From contig CADCGT010000001.1 in NCBI GenBank assembly GCA_902801125.1, forward strand, positions 33,101-97,100: a stretch of DNA of 64,000 nucleotides, written 5' to 3'. Origin of the DNA: an uncultured Pseudomonadota bacterium. GTDB taxonomy: Bacteria; Pseudomonadota; Alphaproteobacteria; Rs-D84. Below, in pieces: positions 38,089 to 46,626 of this stretch (position 1 is its first letter; every line of letters begins with the position of its first letter). The notes under the pieces were generated by a model. It did not search any database, had not been told where the DNA came from, and worked only from the letters and a program-made list of their open reading frames with translations. The translations under genes and the position numbers were made by a program.

Positions 38089-39108
38089 ATGAAGTGGTTG
38101 GTTTTGATAATATGTGCGTGTGTTTTGGTGGGGGTGGTGATTTGGCGTCAATCCAATTCATGGGATAAAGTTTTCCCGCGTGATGAAAATGTCACCGTCC
38201 AGAAAGTGCATTTCAAAAATCGCTATGGCATAGATTTAACCGGCGATTTATATATGCCAAAAAATAAACCGGATGCAAAATTGCCGGCAATCGCGGTGGC
38301 GGGGCCGTTCGGCGCGGTCAAAGAACAATCAAGTGGCCTGTATGCCACCGAGATGGCGCGTCGCGGTTTTATCGCGTTGGCGTTTGACCCGTCCTTTACC
38401 GGGGAAAGCGGGGGCGCCGTGCGATATGTGGCGTCGCCCGATATAAACACCGAAGATTTTTCCGCCGCGGTGGATTATTTGGCAAATCGGGTGGATGTTG
38501 ATGCCGACAAAATCGGAATTATCGGAATCTGTGGTTGGGGTGGTATGGCAATAAATGCCGCCGCAATGGATACACGCATTCGGGCGACCGTTGCGTCAAC
38601 TATGTATGATATGACGCGTGTGACCGCAAATGGATACTTTGACGCCGATGATAATGCCGATGCACGGTTTGCCACAAAATCGGCACTGAATGCGCAAAGA
38701 ACACAAGATTATAAAAACGGTCGGTATGAATTGGCGGGCGGGGTGGTTGACCCATTGCCAGACGATGCACCAAACTTTGTCAAAGATTACTATGCGTATT
38801 ATAAAACCCCGCGCGGATATCATAAACGTTCGTTGAATTCTAATGGCGGATGGAATAAAACCAGTGCTTTGTCGTTTATGAATATGCCGTTGTTGCAATA
38901 TGCCGATGAAATTCGCAGCGCGGTATTGCTTGTTCACGGTGAAAACGCGCACAGCCGGTATTTTAGTGAAGACGCGTTCAAAAAATTAAAAGGCGATAAT
39001 AAAGAATTACTGATTGTGCCGAATGCGTCGCATGTTGACCTGTATGACAATATGGAAAAAATACCGTTTGATAAAATAGAATCTTTTATGCGGGAAAATA
39101 TGAAATAA
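38089..39108 (+). CDS. membrane-anchored alpha/beta hydrolase (dienelactone hydrolase-like)
   Basis: Hydrolase of unknown substrate, 339 aa, with an N-terminal membrane segment (about 2-20) placing the enzyme outside the cytoplasm. Nucleophile elbow GIIGICGWGGMA has Cys in place of Ser, as in dienelactone hydrolases; downstream VLLVHGENAHSRYFSEDA and PNASHVDLYD supply the likely acid and His. Within the redox operon, 4 bp after DUF362; it overlaps the next gene by one base. Confidence 0.8.
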   Translation: MKWLVLIICACVLVGVVIWRQSNSWDKVFPRDENVTVQKVHFKNRYGIDLTGDLYMPKNKPDAKLPAIAVAGPFGAVKEQSSGLYATEMARRGFIALAFDPSFTGESGGAVRYVASPDINTEDFSAAVDYLANRVDVDADKIGIIGICGWGGMAINAAAMDTRIRATVASTMYDMTRVTANGYFDADDNADARFATKSALNAQRTQDYKNGRYELAGGVVDPLPDDAPNFVKDYYAYYKTPRGYHKRSLNSNGGWNKTSALSFMNMPLLQYADEIRSAVLLVHGENAHSRYFSEDAFKKLKGDNKELLIVPNASHVDLYDNMEKIPFDKIESFMRENMK

Positions 39109-39794
39109 TGTATGATGAAAATGAAATTAGAAATTCTCTGTATGCGGCGGCGGACGCCGTATACAGGGATTTTAATTCGTCTTTGATTACAACGGTTGAT
39201 AAAAATTGTGTCATTGGTGTGCGGACACCGCGGTTGCGCGCAATGGCGAAAAATATGATAAAATCAGAAACAGACAAAGATTTTATTCAAAATTTGCCAC
39301 ATAAATTTTTTGAAGAAAATCAATTGCACGCCTTTGTTATATCGGAATACCGCGATTTTGATGCGGCGGTGCGGGCGGTTGATAATTTTTTGCCGTATAT
39401 TGATAACTGGGCAACATGTGACCAAACATCGCCAAAGGTGTTTGTGAAAAACGCCGAAAAATTATTGCCGTATATCAAAAGATGGATTAAATCAAAACAT
39501 GCCTATACGGTGCGTTTTGCGGTATTATGCCTTATGCGATATTTTTTAGACAATGATTTTGATACAAAATATGCCGATATGGTTTTAAATATAAATTCAG
39601 ATGAATACTATGTAAATATGATGCGGGCATGGTATTTTGCAACCGCATGCGCAAAGCAATTCGATAAAATTGAACCATATTTTTCAAAACTGGACGGTTG
39701 GACGCGTGCGCGTGCGATTCAAAAATCGATTGAATCACGGCGCGTGTCGGCGGAACACAAAGAAAAATTAAAAAATTTAAAAAAACTATTCTAG
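39108..39794 (+). CDS. AlkD-like DNA alkylation repair protein
   Basis: Probable HEAT-repeat DNA glycosylase of the AlkD/AlkC fold, 228 aa, all-helical. The family stretch GVRTPRLRAMAKNM, the central ENQLHAFVISEYRDFD...DNWATCDQTSPKVF and KSKHAYTVRFAVLCLMRYF match PF08713-type proteins. Last gene of the redox/repair operon, overlapping the hydrolase by one base and running 9 bp into the 3' end of convergent dgkA. Confidence 0.85.
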   Translation: MYDENEIRNSLYAAADAVYRDFNSSLITTVDKNCVIGVRTPRLRAMAKNMIKSETDKDFIQNLPHKFFEENQLHAFVISEYRDFDAAVRAVDNFLPYIDNWATCDQTSPKVFVKNAEKLLPYIKRWIKSKHAYTVRFAVLCLMRYFLDNDFDTKYADMVLNINSDEYYVNMMRAWYFATACAKQFDKIEPYFSKLDGWTRARAIQKSIESRRVSAEHKEKLKNLKKLF

Positions 39795-40148
39795 AAATAT
39801 AATGCCAATCCAAAGTGCGCATACGCAAATTATGGTTATCATAACAATTGCACTGCCTATATCTTTGGCCTTTTTTGACAAGGGGTGTATTTCCGGACCG
39901 ATTCTGTCTATTATGGTTTCGATTGCGGTGTTAATCATTTCCGCAATAATTATGAACACCAAAGAAAACAACATTATTATGCGCGACAACCCCGATACAT
40001 CAAGAAAACACAATAACACAGTGGCCAAAACACATAAAAATATATCTTGGCGAAATGCAGATTCTGATTTATATGTGGCAATTATGCCATCGATTGAATG
40101 CATAAATGCATGAAATATTCTGCGCAGCCCCGTTTCGTTCGATTTCAT
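39786..40148 (-). CDS. dgkA: diacylglycerol kinase
   Basis: Small trimeric inner-membrane kinase converting diacylglycerol to phosphatidate, 120 aa with three membrane spans. The signature AEMINTAIETIIDRI carries the catalytic Glu region, and the N-terminal KSESAFRQDIFL segment matches. It overlaps the phosphoglycerol transferase gene by 4 bp, so the two are coupled. Confidence 0.95.
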   Translation of the reverse strand: MKSNETGLRRIFHAFMHSIDGIIATYKSESAFRQDIFLCVLATVLLCFLDVSGLSRIIMLFSLVFIIIAEMINTAIETIIDRIGPEIHPLSKKAKDIGSAIVMITIICVCALWIGIIFLE

Positions 40149-41545
40149 TTTTTATCCTTTCCCGTGGCAAGTTGATAATACAGGTCGTTTTTTTGTTCCA
40201 TCATGGATTGTAATTCTTGGTCGGAAAATCGTTCGCGTAAAGTTTTTGTTCCTTGGCAAGCGGTATCCAATGACACCCCAAGGGCCATTTTGCATCCATC
40301 AATCTTGGCACCGGCGGCCGACAACATCGTTGGGAAAAAATCCATTGCGGATACGGGTCGATGTAAATCTGCGCCTTGGAAAATAGGGGTGTTTATAAAT
40401 ACATTGGCCAATGGTCTGTTTGATATGGTATTTAATTTTTTCATCAACGGCCCAGAATGTTGTTTGTGGTCATTCAACAGGATTATAACCGCGGTCGGGT
40501 CCGCCGCGCGAAACCATTTTACAAAATCATAGATAATTTTATCATCGCATTTTGTGATGTCTTGCGTGGTTTCTTGTTTGAAACCCATATTACGACAGTA
40601 ATCTGTAAAGAACCCTTCCAAATGGGTGTTGATTGTTTCCATGAATATAAAATACGGTTGTTTGGATTTAATTATATCTGATAATACGGGTTTGGACCAT
40701 TCAAATAAAACCCCATCATCGACACCATGAAATGGTTTTTGTTTTGGTGGGTTTTTTAATTGGGCGTATATTTTTTCGCCGTCAATTACATGGTCAAAAC
40801 CCATGTGATACATAAAGGATTCTTTTTTGGAAAAATTGCCACTTGCCGGGAAAATAGACCATGTTTGATACCCGGCGCGATTTAATATTTTGCCAATGCC
40901 GTATGCACCTGTCATTTTATCGGTGTTGCGATAACTGGTATAGAATAATGGTAATCCGGACACGAACCCGGTAATTGCCGCAATGGTGTGCGACAGGCCG
41001 GGTATAGAGTGATAATTTTCAAATGATATATTTTTTTGCTCCAATTCGGTTATGTATGGGGTCAAGACTTCGCCAAATTTTTCTTGGTCGCCATATACTT
41101 TTTCGATGCTTTCAAGTGCGATGATTAAAACATTTCTTTTTTGTGGCCATTGTATATTCACACTTTGGGGGTCGACATATTCCGTTTCATAAAAGTTTGA
41201 TTTGGTAAAGTTAAAAAAACTGCCAAATTGGACATTGCGTATGGCAATCTGGATAATCATAAACGCCGTATAGCACCCAAATACAAGTAATAAAACATTG
41301 CGTCTGTATTTGAACCAATGACAAATAAACGCGCCCAATCCCGCATAAAACAGGGAACGCAAAAGAACCTTGCGAACAAAGGCCCATAAAATTTGGGAAT
41401 CTGTACCACCAATGCCAGAATTTAATACTATAGCGATTTCATCAAAATTTATTCGTCCAAATTGGCCGTATATCCATTTAACCAACCATGCAAAAAATAC
41501 GATTATAAATAAAGAGATAAAAATTTTGATGAATTTTTTGTTCAT
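40145..41545 (-). CDS. OpgB/LtaS-like phosphoglycerol transferase
   Basis: Inner-membrane enzyme with a periplasmic alkaline-phosphatase-fold domain, 466 aa. Membrane segments lie near 8-28, 60-80 and 83-105. The metal-binding site begins NVLIIALESIEKVY, and the nucleophile region GLSHTIAAITGFVSGLPLF resembles OpgB (GTxWTIAGMVAS-type), pointing to Thr as nucleophile. HGVDDGVLFE and LLNDHKQHSGP complete the site. Such enzymes move phosphoglycerol from phosphatidylglycerol and release diacylglycerol, the DgkA substrate. AAGGA precedes the ATG. The acceptor glycan is unknown. Confidence 0.8.
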   Translation of the reverse strand: MNKKFIKIFISLFIIVFFAWLVKWIYGQFGRINFDEIAIVLNSGIGGTDSQILWAFVRKVLLRSLFYAGLGAFICHWFKYRRNVLLLVFGCYTAFMIIQIAIRNVQFGSFFNFTKSNFYETEYVDPQSVNIQWPQKRNVLIIALESIEKVYGDQEKFGEVLTPYITELEQKNISFENYHSIPGLSHTIAAITGFVSGLPLFYTSYRNTDKMTGAYGIGKILNRAGYQTWSIFPASGNFSKKESFMYHMGFDHVIDGEKIYAQLKNPPKQKPFHGVDDGVLFEWSKPVLSDIIKSKQPYFIFMETINTHLEGFFTDYCRNMGFKQETTQDITKCDDKIIYDFVKWFRAADPTAVIILLNDHKQHSGPLMKKLNTISNRPLANVFINTPIFQGADLHRPVSAMDFFPTMLSAAGAKIDGCKMALGVSLDTACQGTKTLRERFSDQELQSMMEQKNDLYYQLATGKDKK

Positions 41546-41660
41546 GGTGATTCCTTGGTAAATACAATAGGATTTTAATCGTAATATACTATATATTCAA
41601 TAAATTTATGTCAATTATCGTTAAAAGTAAGTCCTAAAACAGGTCAGGGCGGTTTTTTAC

Positions 41661-41688
41661 TTGATTTTTTTCCATATGTTCGTATAAT
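41661..41688 (+). promoter_or_regulatory. promoter of tRNA-Thr
   Basis: TTGATT (41661-41666), 16-bp spacer, TATAAT (41683-41688), then the GC-rich discriminator TCGCCCG, as at tRNA-fMet. Confidence 0.8.
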
Positions 41689-41709
41689 TCGCCCGTGATT
41701 TTACGAATT

Positions 41710-41783
41710 GCCCTAATAGTCTAGTGGTAAAACACGTCCTTGGTAAGGACGAGTCGCAAGTCCGATTCTTGCTTAGGGCACCA
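41710..41783 (+). tRNA. tRNA-Thr (GGT)
   Basis: 74-nt cloverleaf with encoded CCA; acceptor GCCCTAA/TTAGGGC, anticodon loop TTGGTAA on a CGTCC/GGACG stem gives anticodon GGT. Confidence 0.95.
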
Positions 41784-42008
41784 GAAATATCCCATCTGAT
41801 TTGCGTTTGTTGATTTTTGTTCGGGTCGTGTATGTCTAATACACTCCCGTCACAAGAATTGCACAATACGCATCATCTGGAACATTTCTGGCGCCCTGCG
41901 GGCACCACCCTTCGCGTCTTTGAGGCTTCATAAATGGTGTATATCGTGATACAGTTTTGTTTTCTAAATTGAAATCAGAATATGGGGCGAAATAAAAAAT
42001 TATAGTGC
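41784..42008. other. 225-bp gap after tRNA-Thr
   Basis: No gene is supported. It contains CCAGAAAT (41782-41789) and its inverse ATTTCTGG (41883-41890), a small hairpin GTGTAT/ATACAC, and an 8-bp copy of the tRNA-Thr 3' end (GGGCACCA, 41900-41907). No convincing terminator directly follows the tRNA. Confidence 0.5.
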
Positions 42009-42037
42009 TTGAAAATAATAAAATCTTGGTCTAGAAT
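42009..42037 (+). promoter_or_regulatory. promoter of the aspS leader
   Basis: TTGAAA (42009-42014), 17-bp spacer, TAGAAT (42032-42037). Predicted transcription start near 42044, giving a leader of about 177 nt before the aspS ATG. Confidence 0.65.
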
Positions 42038-42043
42038 ACCGGA

Positions 42044-42220
42044 AAGTTTTGGCGGTTATGATGATGTGCCCAACAACCACGGAGTAATCGGCAAAACATT
42101 AAAAAAGTGATAAATTCGGGTGGCACCGCGCATAGCCAATATGCGCCCCGAAAGAGCATTAAAATAACATGGGTGCCAAAATTTCCTGGTTTTGTCGCCC
42201 AAAAAGTAAAAGGCGAAAAA
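42044..42220 (+). promoter_or_regulatory. T-box-like tRNA-sensing leader of aspS
   Basis: The leader contains a T-box antiterminator fold: lower stem TTCGGG/CCCGAA (42115-42120, 42147-42152), a 7-nt bulge TGGCACC (42121-42127), and upper stem GCGCATA/TATGCGC (42128-42134, 42140-42146). TGGC in the bulge can pair with GCCA, the 3' end of tRNA-Asp or tRNA-Asn. The whole bulge is complementary to GGTGCCA (42172-42178), a competing helix. TCGCC/GGCGA (42195-42199, 42212-42216) masks the Shine-Dalgarno. A short 5' hairpin is closed by GTTTTG/CAAAAC (42046-42097). No U-run terminator is present, so translational control is likelier. The specifier codon is not assigned. Confidence 0.65.
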
Positions 42221-43990
42221 ATGTTATCACTGAAATCAAAATACAGAACACATACATGTGGTGAACTGTCGGCCAAAAATGTTGGTGAAACCGTGACACT
42301 TTCGGGCTGGGTCCATCGTAAACGCGACCATGGGTCGTTGCTGTTTATCGACCTGCGCGATAATTATGGAATTACACAGATTGTTATTGATGGCGGAAAC
42401 GAGGATTTAGAACGCGTGCGCCCGGAATCTGTATTACAGGTTGTCGGCAAGGTTGTCGCGCGTGACGCGTCCCAGGTAAATGATAAAATCCCAACCGGGG
42501 AAATTGAAATCCAGGTTGAATCTTGGAATGTTTTGACATCAGCCGAGGTTTTGCCTTTCCAGGTTTTCGGCGATGAAGATACCAGTGAAGAATTACGGTA
42601 CAAATATCGGTTCTTGGATTTGCGCCGTGAAAAATTGCATCACAATATTTTGATGCGCAACAAAATGATAAAATGGTTGCGCGATAAAATGTGGGATTTG
42701 GGATTTTCGGAATTTCAGACGCCGTTGCTTACCGCCGATTCACCCGAAGGTGCGCGCAGTTTCTTGGTTCCATCGCGTTTGCATCATGGTAAATTCTATG
42801 CGTTGCCCCAGGCCCCCCAGATGTTCAAACAATTATTACAGGTGTCGGGTTTCGACCGGTATTTCCAAATTGCACCGTGTTTTCGTGATGAAGATTTGCG
42901 TGCAGACCGTTTGTTAGAATTCTATCAATTAGATTTAGAAATGTCTTTTGTTGATTTGCCGGATATTCAGGCCGTAGGCGAGGCGGTAATGCCGGAATTT
43001 GTGCGGACTTTTTTGCCGACGGCAAATGTATATCCGGAAATTCCACATATTTCTTTTGATGACGCGATGTTAAAATATGGGTCCGATAAGCCAGATTTGC
43101 GTAACCCGATTTTGATTTCTGATGTGACGGAAATTTTCCGTGGTTCGGATTTTGGAATCTTTGCGAACGCAATTGAAAATGGCGCCGTTGTGCGTGCAAT
43201 TCCGGCCCCGAACAGCGCGGACAAACCACGTTCGTGGTTTGATAAACTTGGCGAATATGCCGTGAAAGAATTGGGGCTTGGGGGACTTGCCTATATCGTG
43301 TTTGGCGAAGAAGCCAAAGGTCCGGTTGCCAAGAAATTGGACGAGGCAAGAATTGCGAAACTGCGCAATGTGGCCGGTGATAATTCTTCGTTGTTCTTTG
43401 TGTGCGACGCACAAGAATCGGCGGCCAAGGCGGCGGGCAGGCTGCGCAACAAATTGGGGGCAGATTTGGGTTTAATCAATGAAAACGATTTTGCGTTTTG
43501 TTGGGTTGATAATTTCCCGTTCTTTGAACCCGATGAAGAACGCGGTGGCGCACCGGCCTTTACACATAACCCATTTTCATACCCGATGGCAACATTGGAA
43601 GAATTGTCCACGCGTGACCCGTTCACGATTAAGGCGGCACAATTTGATATGGTGTTGAATGGTATGGAAATTTGCAGTGGGGGATTGCGCAACTATAACC
43701 CGGATGTTATGAAAAAATGTTTCGAAATCGCCGGTTATCCAATAGAGGCGGTCGAAAAGAACTTTTCGGGCCTGTATACATCGTTCCAATATGGTGCGCC
43801 ACCACACGGCGGGTGCGCGTTTGGTATCGAAAGACTTATTTCAGAAATTTTGGGTAATGGTGACAGTTTGCGTGAAATTGTCGCGTTCCCGGCGAACCAA
43901 CGCGGACAAGATTTGCTTATGGGGTCACCAAACGAAGTTACCGAACAGCAACTGCGCGATGTGCATATTCAGGTAAGAAAGAAGAATTAG
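42221..43990 (+). CDS. aspS: aspartyl-tRNA synthetase, probably non-discriminating
   Basis: Class II synthetase, 589 aa from ATG 42221, the normal bacterial length; the longer in-frame start at 42107 would translate the T-box region. The N-terminal OB-fold begins TLSGWVHRKRDHGSLLFIDLRD; class II motif 2 is PCFRDEDLRADR and motif 3 CAFGIERL, with the bacterial GAD insertion between. The His in HRKRDHG is typical of enzymes that also charge tRNA-Asn, which needs GatCAB to finish. SD AGGCGA lies in a hairpin. TAG stop borders repeat copy 6. Confidence 0.96.
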   Translation: MLSLKSKYRTHTCGELSAKNVGETVTLSGWVHRKRDHGSLLFIDLRDNYGITQIVIDGGNEDLERVRPESVLQVVGKVVARDASQVNDKIPTGEIEIQVESWNVLTSAEVLPFQVFGDEDTSEELRYKYRFLDLRREKLHHNILMRNKMIKWLRDKMWDLGFSEFQTPLLTADSPEGARSFLVPSRLHHGKFYALPQAPQMFKQLLQVSGFDRYFQIAPCFRDEDLRADRLLEFYQLDLEMSFVDLPDIQAVGEAVMPEFVRTFLPTANVYPEIPHISFDDAMLKYGSDKPDLRNPILISDVTEIFRGSDFGIFANAIENGAVVRAIPAPNSADKPRSWFDKLGEYAVKELGLGGLAYIVFGEEAKGPVAKKLDEARIAKLRNVAGDNSSLFFVCDAQESAAKAAGRLRNKLGADLGLINENDFAFCWVDNFPFFEPDEERGGAPAFTHNPFSYPMATLEELSTRDPFTIKAAQFDMVLNGMEICSGGLRNYNPDVMKKCFEIAGYPIEAVEKNFSGLYTSFQYGAPPHGGCAFGIERLISEILGNGDSLREIVAFPANQRGQDLLMGSPNEVTEQQLRDVHIQVRKKN

Positions 43991-43992
43991 GG

Positions 43993-44098
43993 TAGAGTGG
44001 TTAGTGTAAGTGGTTAGTGGCTAGTGGTGTCTGGAATTATTTCGTAATTATGAAATTATGCCAGATTCTACTAACCACTAACACTCGCCACTAACACT
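43993..44098. repeat. GTTAGTG palindromic intergenic element, copy 6
   Basis: Core TCTGGAAT (44030-44037) / ATGCCAGA (44058-44065). Between convergent aspS and the AsmA-like gene; the AsmA-like stop (complement of 44097-44099) is in the arm and the aspS stop is at its edge. Confidence 0.93.
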
Positions 44099-46574
44099 AA
44101 AATTTATCATGTGTTTTTATAAATTCGCGCATAAATGCCGGGTCAAAATATCGAAGCAATTCCGATAATGAATATTTCCGTTGGCCATTTGGCAATACGT
44201 GCAATGATACCGTCACCGGGTCAGGCGAAACCGCACGCATGGTTATGTCAAATTTTGCATTCATCATATTGTTTGTAATATCCATAGTGCCAGTTGCGTT
44301 TGTGTGATGCATGCTAATTTCAATCGGTGATGTTGTCGTAAAATTGTTGTTTTCATATTTTCCGATAACACGCATATTCTTTAATCGGGTTGTGCCGGAT
44401 TCAAGTGCGGTTATAATATTGTCTTCTAGATTGGCGCGCGTTAAATCTTGGACATTTGCGTAAAATCTATCTAGGCCAAGGCCGGTGATATACCCGCCAT
44501 CAAATGTGAAATCAAGTTCGCCAATCATATTATATCGTATGTCGTGTGCGATATGACCGTGGGTCTTTAATTTTATTTCCGCCGTCATTGTTGTGTCGGA
44601 TACATTTAGTGGCCAATCGCCAGATAACAATTTGCCATTTATAACAAATTTATTTAATTGGACAAATATTTCGTATTTGGATTGTTCTTTGATAATTGTT
44701 GCCAATAAATTTCCGCGGTCATTGTCCGCAATTGAAAATGTCTGGGTACCGGATTTAAGTGAATATACAAAATTCCGGTATGCGTTTTCACCATATATCA
44801 ATGTGCCCGCCGTAAGATAAATGCTGCGTGAAAAATCAAATGGTATAAATATTGGCGAATTTGCCAAAAATTCCATTTCTTCGTATCGTTCAAAAAATTC
44901 GGGGGTGATAAATTCATCAAGGTAAAATACATCTGTCTTTAATGTGATGGAATGTGTATTCGCGGTGCCGGTAAAGGTTTGACCCGCAATTTTTATTGTT
45001 AAATCGGATATATCGCCACGGTCGTTGTAAAAACCGGTTATTATATATTCCATTTCGTTTATTGCGCGCAGGTCAATGTTCGGAAACCATTTCTTGATGT
45101 TTTTGCCGGTTATGTAAAAGAAATTATCCCGCAATGTCAAAGACCAATCGTTTGAATTTGGAATAAATGAAAATGTTTCCCCAGACCATATCATGTTCCC
45201 AACAGAATCAAGCATAAATTTGGGTAATAGTTTGCTGTGCGGTTTTATCCAAGACAATTTTTCACCGTATACATAATCGTATGTAATAGATGAATCGTTT
45301 GCGGTCTTTTTAAATACACCGCCCATGTTCGCAAATTTAAATCTGATGGTCGCGCGCCGCGCCCCAAGGCGGGAAATGTATGATTCAAGTTCAGCCAGGT
45401 CCAAATTGCGATTCGATGAAATTGTTGCATCAAGTGTTTTTTTGTGCATTTTCAAATTTCCGGATATATCGCCGTATGTAAATTCTTGACATTCCCAATT
45501 TGAACCGCTCATGCTAAACAAACATTCGGCATTTTTATTGTCAATTGTCGTTTTGAACATGACTTCGTGTATGCCGTCGTGGTCAATTGTGCCACCGGTG
45601 AATATCATGTTATCAGCGATGGCCTTGGTAATTTGGATATAGTCTTTTGTTGATACCGCGTCTATCATTACATGTTCAAATCTGTGATTATTGAATGTTA
45701 AATCGCCATAGAAATCAATTTTTAATGTTGTGTCTTGCATAATTTGGTTTGGATGCGATAAAAACGAAAAATCAAACGATATATTGTCCGAAGAAAGGTT
45801 TATTGTGTGCCAACCGTTTGATTCAAGTGTAACAAATCCCCGGACACTGTTTGCGACAATGTTTGTAAATTTGAATCCGTATCCACCATCCCAATAAAAA
45901 TCTGTGGTTAGATTTACATTGTGCGTTATGCGTGGTTCAGAAAACCCAAACCAATCGTTTATTTTGTTTGTGTTTATTTCTAAAACACCCGCCGCACCGC
46001 CGGATGGAAAATATTCGCCGGTAATGTTTAATTTAAGGTTTTTGTTTTTGACGGTAAAATCGTTACCCTGGAACGCGATATCGTATTTATGTTCACTGGT
46101 TCGAACCTGGCCATCAAATGTGCCATGACTAAACAGACCACGAATTATTCTATAATCTTTACCCATAAAGGTCATGATTGCATTTTTTACATATAATTGA
46201 TATTTCACATGCAACAAGGATAGAGAATCCACATTTATGTGTGGTTCGTATGCGGTTATAATATCGGTTATTTCGGTGTTTTCCAAATCAAACAGACCCG
46301 AAAAAGGCACTTTTATGGCCAACATTTTTGTAAATCCGTGTTCGGTTTCTACACCGTGGGCGATTAAATGTGGCGAACCCAAAATACCAAAATTTACATC
46401 GCCGTGAATCTTGGTAAGAACGCCGGTTTGGGTGAACACCACGGATTCAAAGTGGGGACGCAATTTATTCAATGTTATAAAATTTGGCGCAAGCAACAGC
46501 CCGATGATAATAACACCCACGGTCATAATGATAATCCAAAGTGTCCGATGTGTGCGACGCGGTTTTATAATCAT
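44097..46574 (-). CDS. AsmA-like envelope protein
   Basis: Large periplasmic protein anchored by one N-terminal membrane segment (about 13-32), 825 aa, rich in beta structure with alternating hydrophobic strands. The N-terminal FITLNKLRPHFESVVFTQTGVLTKIHGDVNFGILGSPHLIAHGV is the AsmA pattern, and the C-terminal region GGYITGLGLDRFYANVQDL is the AsmA_2-like end. AsmA-family proteins are bridge-like and implicated in phospholipid transport to the outer membrane. A GGGGGG Shine-Dalgarno precedes the ATG. It is divergent from uvrB. Confidence 0.8.
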   Translation of the reverse strand: MIIKPRRTHRTLWIIIMTVGVIIIGLLLAPNFITLNKLRPHFESVVFTQTGVLTKIHGDVNFGILGSPHLIAHGVETEHGFTKMLAIKVPFSGLFDLENTEITDIITAYEPHINVDSLSLLHVKYQLYVKNAIMTFMGKDYRIIRGLFSHGTFDGQVRTSEHKYDIAFQGNDFTVKNKNLKLNITGEYFPSGGAAGVLEINTNKINDWFGFSEPRITHNVNLTTDFYWDGGYGFKFTNIVANSVRGFVTLESNGWHTINLSSDNISFDFSFLSHPNQIMQDTTLKIDFYGDLTFNNHRFEHVMIDAVSTKDYIQITKAIADNMIFTGGTIDHDGIHEVMFKTTIDNKNAECLFSMSGSNWECQEFTYGDISGNLKMHKKTLDATISSNRNLDLAELESYISRLGARRATIRFKFANMGGVFKKTANDSSITYDYVYGEKLSWIKPHSKLLPKFMLDSVGNMIWSGETFSFIPNSNDWSLTLRDNFFYITGKNIKKWFPNIDLRAINEMEYIITGFYNDRGDISDLTIKIAGQTFTGTANTHSITLKTDVFYLDEFITPEFFERYEEMEFLANSPIFIPFDFSRSIYLTAGTLIYGENAYRNFVYSLKSGTQTFSIADNDRGNLLATIIKEQSKYEIFVQLNKFVINGKLLSGDWPLNVSDTTMTAEIKLKTHGHIAHDIRYNMIGELDFTFDGGYITGLGLDRFYANVQDLTRANLEDNIITALESGTTRLKNMRVIGKYENNNFTTTSPIEISMHHTNATGTMDITNNMMNAKFDITMRAVSPDPVTVSLHVLPNGQRKYSLSELLRYFDPAFMREFIKTHDKF

Positions 46575-46591
46575 ATTATTTTGTTCCCCCC

Positions 46592-46619
46592 TTGTTTTTG
46601 TATTATAATAGATTATACT
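46592..46619 (+). promoter_or_regulatory. promoter of uvrB, leaderless
   Basis: TTGTTT (46592-46597), 16-bp spacer, TATACT (46614-46619), then 7 nt to the GTG start at 46627, leaving no Shine-Dalgarno. Confidence 0.6.
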
Positions 46620-46626
46620 GGCAAAT

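Noticed and set aside
41657..41866. 69-aa minus-strand frame over tRNA-Thr
   Set aside because: It is the complement of the tRNA gene.
42107..42220. N-terminal extension of AspRS by 38 residues
   Set aside because: The extension translates the T-box-like leader; the shorter start has a Shine-Dalgarno and gives the family N-terminus.
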